Positions 56,539-64,000 of a stretch of 64,000 nt of DNA are shown here, piece after piece; position 1 is the stretch's first letter; every line of letters starts with the position of its first letter. Made by a program: the position numbers and the translations under genes. Under the pieces are notes generated by a model. The model had not been told where the DNA came from. It searched no databases and was given only the letters and a program-made list of their open reading frames with translations. The DNA is from Latrodectus hesperus. Its lineage: Eukaryota > Arthropoda > Arachnida > Araneae > Theridiidae. The stretch covers positions 72,072,542 through 72,136,541 of the forward strand of contig CM075858.1 in NCBI GenBank assembly GCA_037975125.1, read 5' to 3'.

Positions 56539-59500
56539 ATTTTATTCATTTATTTGCAAGTGTATAGTATTTAAAAATTTTTAATTGTGAGCTTATCTAT
56601 GATACTTTATTGAATTATATCCAGTAATCCCTTTCTCCAATGCAAGTTTGTATTGTTACAAGTTAAAGTGCAAATTACAATTATGAAATTTCAACTTACA
56701 AGCATGCCATAAGAATTAGATTTTAAATCTTAAGGAAAATGCTATCATCGACCCTCACTAAAAAGCTTAAATACTATTTAGATCAGTTTTAAACTTCCGT
56801 CAATGGAATTGAATCTCTACTTTAGATCTTTTTATTAAAAGTTCTAAAGTAATAATGCGTATTATTCGTTCTTTCGACGATCTAAGGTTTTTTTTTTTTT
56901 TTTTTCCCAGAAATTTAAACTTTTTTCCGTTTTTTCTTCATTTTATTCCTGTTGGTCATTTTTTTGCGTTTCTATCATTTTTTTCATTTTGTTCTTGAAA
57001 ATTATTTTATTTTTTCGTCAAAAAATAATAAGAACAGTTTTATTTCTCTGTGATCAGGAATTCTTAAATTTTGCAATCTTTTTGCATCCATTTTTGGTAT
57101 GATTATGTATGTATTGCTGATATTCTTTTGTAACTCTGCAACTGACACTTTTTAGTTGTCTTTCCATTTCCTCTATCAATTTCAAGCTTAATGTATGCAG
57201 TTTTTAAAACTACTCTGTAAACACTGGATAGCTCAGAATAACATTGGTTGCCGTGATCCGATATTTTGCTAATTTTTCTGCGAGTAATCGCTGAGTCCCG
57301 GATAAACCTTTTGTACTTGACCAAGAATGTTCATTTATTTGATAAGTAAATTAAAATTAATTAGATTTTTAATCATTTTTTGTTTTTAAAATAATTTAGT
57401 TTATTACTGTCTACTATTATGTAACTTTAAATATTTATATTGGGAAAACTCAAAAAATTTGCTTGTCTAATTTTTGAATAATAAGAGCTCTCATTTAATT
57501 TTGAAATGAAAAAAAAAGTGTTTACTGAATGCTTATAATGAATTTAAAGCCATGAAATATTCAATCTTATTAACATAAAAACAAAGTGAATTATTTTTTT
57601 TTTTTTTTTTGAAACAGACATTTGGCTTGAAGAAAAGTTCTGTCATTTCATTTATTATTAATATTATTTTTTAAAAGTTTTTAAGATAGAAAAATCATAA
57701 ATTGTTATATTTTTCATGAACATCAAATAATATTTTTTAAAAAAAATTTTTTTCTAGAAGTTTGTTAAATATTACTTTGGTAATGAAACATTTATATTTT
57801 GATGTAATACTATTGAGTAAAATATGAATACAATTTAGATCAACATTTTTTCACCCAAAATTTTTACAAAACCCAAACGCATCATTTCTAAAAAATACAA
57901 GATTTTGATCATGTTTAAGATATATAATGTTAGAATTATTATAGTTCGTTAAATGATAACTTTTTCTAAAAATATGCTTTTTTACCATGTAATAAACTAT
58001 CTTAAAATAATAAAACTGTTTTTTCTTTTCCATAGATATTCTTTAAAACCAAATGATGCCATACTAGCAGAAGAAAAACATATCCCAATGTAAGTATGGA
58101 TGAAAATATTGGCTTTTTTTCAAAAATGCCAGGCCACTTGTCCAAAAACAGCTGCTTTATTTTAATGTATATGTAGTGTAATTAGATTTTTCCTCTTTCT
58201 AACTACTTTAAAATTTTTACTCAAATTTTCATTTTATAATAAGCTATCAACATGTATTTATAATTATTAAGGTAGATGTTATTACCAAATAAATAAATAT
58301 TCAAAGCAATAGAAAAAGCTGTAAGAATTAAAATAGATTTTAAAATAAATCCTCTTCTAATATTTCATCATATCTTCCTTCATTTTATATAAAAGCAGAT
58401 TTATGTTCATTTTAAATATTTCTTGTATTTCTAAATTAACTCTTTTTATTTCACTGTTACTGATATTATTTTATGCATTTTATGATGGTACAATAAAAAT
58501 AGATCCAATCTCAACTATATTTTAGCTATGCACTCTTATTCTACAATTTATGAGATCAAAGTATTTTCACATCTAAGCAAAAAAATAGTTTCTTATATAC
58601 CTTAATATTAAATAATATCCTAAAAAAAACCATTTAAACCAAAATATTAACTTTCTTAAGTACTCGTATTGTATAGCTATGTAGCTAAAATGATGTTTTA
58701 AGCAATTATTGCATATTCTTAATACAATTTGCTTAAAAATTTGTAATGTTTATTAGGGATCTAAGAGATATGTCTTTCTAGGTATAAAGAGTTAGTTGAT
58801 AACTACAAAGTCGATTATATAGCTGGTGGAGCATGCCAAAATACTATGAGAGTTGGCCAGGTATGTTTTTCCATATGTATTGTATGAGTATACATTTTTT
58901 TCATGCATGCAATTCAAATATTAAAAAACTTGTCCTTATAATAACGGAAAAGAAATTCGTTACCTAAATTTAATCTGAATATGGAAATTGGTGACTTTAA
59001 TTTGAATTTGTTTAAATTTCTTTTAAGGTGATATGTTATTCAGTTATATCTTAATGGTTGTTACACTAATTTACCATACAAAGTTTCATTATGAGTATAA
59101 AAAGTGAATTAATAGCAGTAATTTTTTTTTCTTTTGGGGAAGTAAAGGTTAACAACATTAAATACATAAGTAATTAAGTAAAACTGACAAGAATGAACTT
59201 AAAAGTTGCTTGAAAACTTTACAGACTTCTAATGTAAAGTATGGATCACAACATGGCTAGAAAAGGATTTCATATTATTTATTAACTCTACAGCAGCACT
59301 TTTAAGCATACAAAATTTGCATGAAAATTTGCTTTGCTCTAAGAATCTGCGTGCAAGTTGTTTTTAATGAAATTTCCATTATGCCATCCATCAAGATGGC
59401 AAAAATAATTTATTACTGCCGAATGATGTCCATAAAATTGAGTTCTTACTAGCATTAAAAAGACTATTAAAATGAGTATCTTTCTGAAAATTAAAACATT

Positions 59501-62500
59501 AATGTGTGCTGAAAAGGTACAAAACTCCTCACAAATAATTCTCTGAAGATCTAAGAGTTTTGAAATATTAATAATCCATGTAAACTTTGCTTAGTTTTTA
59601 CATGACAGTGAATACTTATTTTAATGTGTGTCCTATGAAAATATGCTCCTCATTTACTTGTTTTATTGCTTTTTCCTAATAAAACATTTCTGCATTTTTT
59701 CCATTATTCTTTTGCTATTTCTTTGTTTTGTTTCTACCTACAATTGATGATTTTTCAAGTTATTCTTTCGTGTAAGAGTTTTGTTCCATTTGATGCTCTT
59801 TACCATTTTTCTCACAAAAAATATATTGTAGGCTATTTCTTTAAAAAGTAGTCACTGTTCTTTTGTTTTCTTCAATCATACAGTTTGTAAGTTTGTTGCT
59901 AATCATATTGTAGTTTGGATATAGTTCATTTTGCTTTATTGTCTTCTTAAATATTAGGATCTTTGTATTTATGCCATTTTTTATACTGTCATTTTTAAAT
60001 ATATATCCTTATTTAATTATTTTGAAAAACTGAGGTCATTAACTATATTGAATATTAATTTGAAGCATAAGCCTCATTTTAAAACAATTTTTCTTTTTAT
60101 AAATATTCTTAATCTTTATATTTTAATTTAATAATTTAATCTTAATACTCATGATTTGAATGATTTTATTAATTTACGATAAATTTGTTTTATTTTTATT
60201 ATAGTGGATATTACAACAGCCAAATGTATTTGCATTCATGGGCTGTATAGGAAAAGATAAGTTTGGTAGCATTTTGGAATCAAAAGCAAAAGAATCTGGT
60301 GTTTTAGTATCGTATCAATATCATGACACATTGCCTACAGGTACATGTGCAGTTGTTATCACTGATCAAGGACATAACAGGTAATAAGTTTTAATACATT
60401 TTTTCATTGAAAAATATACTATCTTAATGATACAAATAATTTAGTTCTTAAAAGCATGTAATACAAATTATCACTTTATGTAACAAGACTCTTAGGTCAT
60501 AGACCCTATAAATCTTATGGTTTTGCACTGAGCTGGCAGCCAGATGATTCGGTTCTGGCCTTCGTTTCAATCGTTCATGAGTTCAAACCCCACCTTTGGC
60601 TTGAATATTTACAGTGGTTTGGGGGTCCACTTTAAGCTTTAAAACCCAATATAATTAGTCCTTGAATCCAAAAAGTGATCATTGAGTGACAAACAAATCA
60701 AACCTAATGATTTTGCATTCCCTTATATAAATCCTTGCACCATCGTTGTGTTGCTAAAATATTTATTGATCTAAATTTCTGCTATGGAAACAAGTTTTCA
60801 TAAAAATAAAAAAATACATGCAATGATTGATCAATGATTTTAATCAGGATTTCTTATTATAAACCTCTCAGATATTTTACCATAGCTGAAGGATTAGCAT
60901 GTAGCCTCAGGCAGTTCGTGGGCCTGATTTCTGCCTTAAGTAGGGATGTTTGTAGTGTTATTAAATCCACCTTTAACAATGTGTCCCAATTGAATTAGTT
61001 CGAACAAAATGTGAATATAAGGGCAACAAAACAAACCAGTCTTACTCATTTTATGCAAACAAAATATTTTTGCTAATATGAATTTCTAATAAAAAAAATT
61101 CAAGTTTTTGTTAAAAATTAAGTTTCTTACTTTTACATTATATATTGTAGTGTTAAAAAACGGAGATTTAAATTTCAGTTAAATTTTCGCATTCATTGGA
61201 ATGAATGAATTTTACTAAATTTACTTGTTTCAGCTTTAAAAAAAATAGCAAATTCATCTACTGTACATCTCAAGTGTGTTGACTCCCTGAGGACAAATTA
61301 AAAAGTAAAAAATCTAATCAGAAGGAAGAAAAAGAGCAGAAACTGTTAGTGTGCATATGCTATTTAAAATTTCACTTATCATTATTCCTCTCTTCTCAAG
61401 AGAACTGATACATAACCAAAAGTTTCACTATAATTCCTCATATGATTCAGTTTCTAAAACATAAATAAAAATATCCTGAACTGAATATCCACATTCTAAA
61501 TAATATACATAATTAGCAAAATAATGTCTGATGTGTTTACATGTTCTATATTATTTAAAGAAAAGCAGAATTGCAAGTTTGAGAACATAAAAAGCAAATA
61601 TATTTATATAATTAACTATAATTTTTTTAAATGTTACATTTTTTGACCATATAAATTTTTATAAAATATGACTGACTTTATTTCAAAATAATTATTTATA
61701 TAAATTATTTTAATCCTATTGAAGAATTCTGCTTGGAGTATCTACATTTTTATGTAAAATGCCTTTTCTATGGATTAGTTTTAACTTGACTTGTTACAAT
61801 ATTTAAAAAAGTGGCAGTAAAATTTTTTTATTTTCTATAAACTCTGAATCACAGTTTATGACTATCTCTATAGTTAAAAATAATAAAATTAATTAGATTC
61901 ACACTCTAATTACATGAAAATTGATTATGATTTGGAGAAGAGCATCACATTTGATGTATTTTTGTCTATTGTTCTGTTGTTTTTAATGGTTTATATAGTA
62001 AATTTAGGCTTTTAAAATCTTTTTTCTTTAATTAATTACATTAAATGTTAATTAAACAATTTTGCACTGAAAGAAATTATATTTCATTGATTTTAATGGA
62101 ATTCTTATTTAGTGTGGAACATAAAATTTAAAATATTTGAAATATTAAGATTCTAATGACAATTATATATTTTATTTTTAAATTAACAGTAGAAGGTAAT
62201 TTCCTACTCGTACGACTTTACGAGTTATCTTTGACCAAAAAGGAAATTACTTAATTTTCGTTCTATCAATATACTGACGATTCAATATACTATTTGATTT
62301 AATATCTTTAAAATAAAGAAAAATAAAGAATTAAAAAAAAATTAAAAGAAATAAAATTAAAGACTTTGAACAAGTGTATTCTGATTCATTTGAACACTTG
62401 TACATTTACTTGATTATCTGTATCACACGTTTTAATCTTTGTCCAATTTTTTGATTCTGTGACTACATCTTTCCTCATTAAATTTTTTATTTCAAAATTT

Positions 62501-63728
62501 TTCTTCTCACTCACATTTATTGCTAAATATACCTACATCTCAAATTAAAAGTTGTGTTGCCTGCTGGAAAGTTAGTGCTCTTTACATTAGTTCATCAATT
62601 CATAGATTCAAATGTCATATTGGACTTCAATGTTCATAATGGTTTCTAATCTACTTTAAAGCTAGTTTCTGATCCAGTTATCACTAAGATGAAAAAAAGT
62701 GATTTTTGTACCACAAATAAATCAAATCAAACTCTAATACATTCCTTCATTAATTTTTTATTTACAGTAAAAGATATGATTTTTATCAATATATTTTTCA
62801 TGATACCATTTTAAAGCCAAAATATCAGCTGAATGATTTGTATTCTGCCTTCAGTTCAGTGGTGTAGAATTTTTAATCCCAATCAACCATGTATATTTGT
62901 TGTAGTTCAGAAATACCAGCTGAATGATTAGAACTCTGCCTTTAATTCAATGGTTTAGGAATTTGAATCCTGATAAACCATGTATAATTGTTGTGGCTCA
63001 GAATCCACTTTAAATTATAGATTTTAGTTGAATTATTTTTCATCTGTAAAAAATTATAGAGAAACTAACCAAACCAATAAATTTAAAATAGAATTTCAAA
63101 AGAGAAAAGTTTGCTTATAAAATAGTATTTATTTACTTTTCAGAGAAAAAAATACTCAGAAAAATTTATTAATGTTGATTTTCACACATTTGATATTATT
63201 TTGATCTGCCGGAAACTAAAAAAATTGTTTAATGATAGAGGTGATGTGTAATATTTTTAAATTATTTGTTTTAAACATGAAGCATTTTTTAAGTAGATAA
63301 GATTGTACAAAGTTATGAGAATGCTCTGTAATGTTTAGTAATCAATACAACAAGAAAATTTATCTAATGTATTCATGCTTAGGAAGATACTTTAATAATA
63401 TAATGTTCATATTAAGTTATACTAATTCATAATGGTACTCTTTTACCAAAATATTGTATATACCTTTCTGAAACTTGTGCAATACAGAATTCTTATATGT
63501 ACAAAACAAAATTACTTATAATTGTTTCTATATCTAAAAGAAGTTTTTTTATGATAAATTTTAGATCCTAATTTGCTGTTGATAATTATAATTTAAAAAC
63601 TGTGCATTTATTACTATTTTAGATCTTTGTGTGCCAATCTTTCTGCAGCTAATTGTTTTAGTAAAGACCATCTTGAAATTCCAGCCAATCAACAAATTAT
63701 AAACAATGCAAAATTCTATTATATTACA
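35301..63728 (+). CDS. ADK: Adenosine kinase, 5' part (six exons, 170 residues visible)
   Basis: Exons: 35301-35320, 35988-36062, 58036-58089, 58782-58860, 60205-60380, 63623-63728, all GT-AG and in compatible phases. Adenosine kinase is a PfkB-family sugar kinase that phosphorylates adenosine to AMP with ATP, clearing adenosine formed in the methylation cycle. Visible motifs: GLGNPLLDIS (residues 13-22, with the conserved Asp20), KYSLKPNDAILAEE, AGGACQNTMRVGQW (64-77, the adenosine-contacting GG-x-x-QN segment), MGCIGKDKFG (88-97), LPTGTCAVVIT (119-129) and NLSAANCF. About half of the usual 345 residues are seen; the C-terminal PfkB signature with the catalytic Asp lies past the window. The second intron is 21,973 bp. 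Confidence 0.96.
35988..36062 (+). CDS. ADK: ADK exon 2
   Basis: Acceptor catcttttacag, donor gtaagt. Encodes SNGFLLGLGNPLLDISANTD then HAFLE; the conserved GNPLLDIS motif makes it certain. Confidence 0.96.
37363..37585 (+). repeat. Degenerate SINE family 1 fragments (+)
   Basis: gttggattagcactttaagcctg ... acattttaaattgtaggttcttggctgacc ... acctgcaaaac ... ggataacaaatg, followed by a second tail fragment (tattttaaacttgtcctaggcctttgtgtgcaaaaatag). Confidence 0.5.
38788..38967 (+). repeat. tRNA-like SINE family 1 copy (+)
   Basis: catgctggtagttaaatggttagccctcttgccttcgg, then tagatgtttgtagtggtttagaatccactttaaacc and ctaattagccctcaactgca ... ctgcaaactaaaaa. All family landmarks in order. Confidence 0.82.
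39868..40170 (+). repeat. SINE-like family 2, copy 1 (+)
   Basis: Head with box A-like tggcctggtttgttagggc and box B-like ttttgaatccc, then ggtcataatgtcctcctagtgaaatgatacc and ctcctgcttggttcctgcttctatatt. The same blocks occur inverted at 41,195-41,545, which supports a repeat family. Confidence 0.65.
41195..41545 (-). repeat. SINE-like family 2, copy 2 (-)
   Basis: Read on the minus strand: gcgatggcctggtaggttagagaatcgttctcg, then gatcgcaatatcctccaagtgaaaagata and cttctgctacgtccctgcttctaaatt, aligned in order to 39,868-40,170. It is richer in G+C and CpG than copy 1. Confidence 0.65.
43374..43440. repeat. (AT)n microsatellite
   Basis: Alternating AT with flanking atgcatat units, directly upstream of the mariner relic. 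Confidence 0.95.
43545..44440 (+). mobile_element. Mariner-family DNA transposon relic
   Basis: Coding relic described separately; it ends near ctcaaaaatttcagagtgaccctcgta, which looks like a mariner terminal repeat. The left terminal repeat was not found, perhaps lost in the adjacent microsatellite, so the borders are approximate. Confidence 0.7.
43581..44382 (+). pseudogene. Mariner transposase relic
   Basis: The helix-turn-helix part reads YQMIQKELNIESAAIHKIIH EELHMKKV, then LTEHQKEELVRISKETL. The catalytic part has VTGDETYIPFFD with the first Asp (about 43,802-43,835), SKVWVFEDDPTPTMVKKQRA, TVTANWYTTKCLPEI, then after a frame change MFHHDNASSHTAGLTVEFLK (second Asp), and AMRDFWLFFNLQKNLRGRRF (third Asp). 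These follow the mariner order. Frame changes near 43,690, 43,755, 44,045 and 44,165, and loss of the first half of the DNA-binding region, make it inactive. Confidence 0.85.
46791..46967 (+). repeat. tRNA-like SINE family 1 copy (+)
   Basis: tgattagtgctctagccttcggttcaactgttcgtgggttcgattctcg, gctgttcggaatccactttaaactgtagatctcaggctaattagc, then a poly(A)-like end with aaatcagattaaat. Confidence 0.85.
48670..50010. other. Unassigned stretch of mixed composition, perhaps an old retroelement
   Basis: Less AT-rich than its surroundings in patches (49,145-49,260; 49,790-50,010). A purine run, ttaaagtgggggagcg near 49,995, resembles a polypurine tract; a 19-bp block, ttaatgattacgattggtt, is repeated at about 49,541 and 49,582. 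Short open frames on both strands are not recognised. No LTR pair was found, so this stays unassigned. AT tracts fill about 48,900-49,130. Confidence 0.3.
51755..51928 (-). repeat. tRNA-like SINE family 1, near-intact copy with 13-bp target duplication
   Basis: Flanked by TGTTTGTTATCTT at 51742-51754 and 51929-51941. The minus strand reads from GCCGAGCTTGCAGCCGAATG through box B GGGTTCGAATCCC-like sequence and the catgga ... ccactttaa body to a tail where the usual CAAACAAACC has become CAGACAGACA. Confidence 0.9.
52181..52296 (+). repeat. Degenerate SINE family 1 copy (+)
   Basis: cgaacggttagagctctggccttcagttcaaca, gctttgatgtttgctgttgcttggaatccactttaagct, then gtcaagcaaaccaaag. Confidence 0.7.
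52319..52451 (+). repeat. Degenerate SINE family 1 head (+)
   Basis: agttagttctctagccttcaatagtatagttcatgagttcgattcc, with box B retained; the body is weak (aatcgctttaagagctgtag). Adjacent to the copy at 52181-52296. Confidence 0.5.
54352..54378. repeat. Short (AT)n microsatellite
   Basis: About 13 AT units. Confidence 0.9.
54478..54870 (+). repeat. Two possible tRNA-like repeat remnants
   Basis: gctgtgggttcaattctgacc (54,480) is box B-like with a SINE-like context; at 54,755-54,870 agtaatgggctcgatactagaagcagctcaagaccgc and aaagttctgtggggagttag have the non-AT-rich look of a repeat. Neither matches families 1 or 2 well. Confidence 0.3.
55763..55875 (+). repeat. Degenerate SINE family 1 copy (+)
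   Basis: gtcagagctgaatactctaacattctctttaacaatccgtgagtttgatccc, ctgtagtggttcaagcc, and tatgtgtgcaaaaagtga. Confidence 0.6.
56468..56536. repeat. (AT)n microsatellite
   Basis: About 33 AT units in the ADK intron. Confidence 0.96.
58036..58089 (+). CDS. ADK: ADK exon 3
   Basis: Acceptor tttcttttccatag, donor gtaagt. Encodes KYSLKPNDAILAEEKHIP, matching KYSLKPNDQILAE of animal ADK. Confidence 0.95.
58782..58860 (+). CDS. ADK: ADK exon 4
   Basis: Acceptor tgtctttctag, donor gtatgt. Encodes MYKELVDNYKVDYIAGGACQ then NTMRVGQ. Confidence 0.95.
58861..60204 (+). other. ADK: ADK intron 4, nothing recognised
   Basis: AT-rich intron without a repeat or RNA gene that I can support. Confidence 0.6.
60205..60380 (+). 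CDS. ADK: ADK exon 5
   Basis: Acceptor tttttattatag, donor gtaata. Encodes WILQQPNVFAFMGCIGKDKF and later HDTLPTGTCAVVITDQGHN. Confidence 0.96.
60528..60706 (+). repeat. tRNA-like SINE family 1 copy (+), near-matching target duplication
   Basis: ctgagctggcagccagatgattcgg, tgagttcaaaccccacctttgg, tttacagtggtttgggggtccactttaagc and caaacaaatcaaacc. Flanks ATGGTTTTGCA (60517-60527) and ATGATTTTGCA (60707-60717) differ at one base. Confidence 0.85.
60881..61041 (+). repeat. tRNA-like SINE family 1 copy (+)
   Basis: catagctgaaggattagcatgtagcctcaggcagttcgtgggcctgatt, tagggatgtttgtagtgttattaaatccacc, and aacaaaacaaaccag. Confidence 0.72.
62557..62732 (+). repeat. tRNA-like SINE family 1 copy (+)
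   Basis: ttgcctgctggaaagttagtgctctttacattagttcatcaattcatagattcaaatg, ttcataatggtttctaatctactttaaagc, and ccacaaataaatcaaatcaaac. Confidence 0.7.
62821..63088 (+). repeat. SINE family 1: full copy preceded by a duplicated head (+)
   Basis: The head block (ataccagctgaatgattagaactctgcctt ... cagtggt ... atgtataattgttgtggctcag) occurs twice, at 62821-62910 and 62911-63000; only the second continues with aatccactttaaattatagattttagttgaatt and aaactaaccaaacc. Confidence 0.7.
63623..63728 (+). CDS. ADK: ADK exon 6
   Basis: Acceptor ttactattttag, donor gtatgt, phase 0 out. Encodes RSLCANLSAANCFSKDHLEI then NNAKFYYIT. The gene continues past the window. Confidence 0.95.
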
Positions 63729-64000
63729 GTATGTGACATTATTATTTTTTATTATTTATCAAAAACTGAATAAAATTTTTAACAAATGTTTTACCTTTCT
63801 AAAAGTGAAAAACGCCAAAATCAAGTTATTTGAACGAATACTGTATCTTATTTTTCATTTTCTTAAACCAATTTGAGATTCAATGTTTCTCTTAAAACAA
63901 AAGAATAACTGTTTAATTTTTGTTTTTAAATTTTAACCCTTATTATGCTGTAGTTTAAAATTTCATTTATATTTAAAACCTGTATTTTAAATTATTCAAA

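Larger units (their letters stand above)
36063..58035 (+). other. ADK: ADK intron 2 (22 kb)
   Basis: Holds SINE copies, a mariner relic, two copies of a second SINE-like family, several AT microsatellites and a CpG-richer block (about 40.5-57.3 kb). No exon chain of a nested gene could be built. Subregions with recognised elements are listed separately; 36,063-37,360, 42,000-43,370 and 44,450-46,560 show nothing else I can name. Confidence 0.85.
60381..63622 (+). other. ADK: ADK intron 5, SINE-rich
   Basis: Holds four SINE family 1 copies listed separately, all on the plus strand. The rest (61,050-62,550 and 63,090-63,620) is AT-rich with nothing recognised. Confidence 0.75.

Noticed and set aside
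57103..57324. Minus-strand open frame with RRKISKISDHGNQ, reminiscent of a Tc1/mariner helix-turn-helix
   Set aside because: Too short, no catalytic motif nearby and no terminal repeats; the likeness may be chance.

Overview
This is an AT-rich animal nuclear window with split genes, GT-AG introns and many decayed transposons. Intron structure, the mix of transposon families (pogo/Tigger, hAT, Jockey-like LINE, mariner, Ty3/Gypsy) and an abundant tRNA-like SINE point to an arthropod, most probably a spider. The spider assignment is inference. Nothing bacterial, no CRISPR array and no rRNA gene was seen.

Three protein-coding genes carry the window. (1) About 1-23,300, plus strand: the 3' part of yurt/EPB41L5, a FERM-domain polarity protein. 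Eleven exons join in frame into 618 residues ending in TTEL, the same last four residues as vertebrate EPB41L5. Upstream exons lie outside the window. (2) About 28,200-34,870, minus strand: a complete INSIG gene, five coding exons and 202 residues, an ER membrane regulator of SCAP/SREBP and HMG-CoA reductase. (3) 35,301 to the window end, plus strand: the first six coding exons (170 residues) of adenosine kinase, with a 22-kb second intron. INSIG and adenosine kinase are head to head about 0.4 kb apart over a CpG- and CCAAT-containing interval that is probably a shared promoter.

Mobile DNA, left to right: a dead pogo/Tigger element (186-2092); a hAT element (7550-13423) split by a dead Jockey-like LINE, together filling most of one yurt intron and ending 33 bp before the next exon; a Ty3/Gypsy element on the minus strand with both LTRs (25185-27987) but only a partial pol; a 165-bp MITE in INSIG; a mariner relic (about 43,545-44,440) in the adenosine kinase intron; about 18 copies or fragments of one tRNA-like SINE, two bounded by perfect 12-13 bp duplications; two inverted copies of a second SINE-like repeat (about 39.87 and 41.20 kb); and long AT or GT microsatellites.

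The main signals beyond the genes are a CpG-richer block inside the adenosine kinase intron (about 40.5-57.3 kb), the nested hAT/LINE insertion against a yurt splice acceptor, the INSIG/adenosine kinase divergent promoter, and an intronic stop that could give a yurt isoform without TTEL. I found no convincing new multi-gene system.
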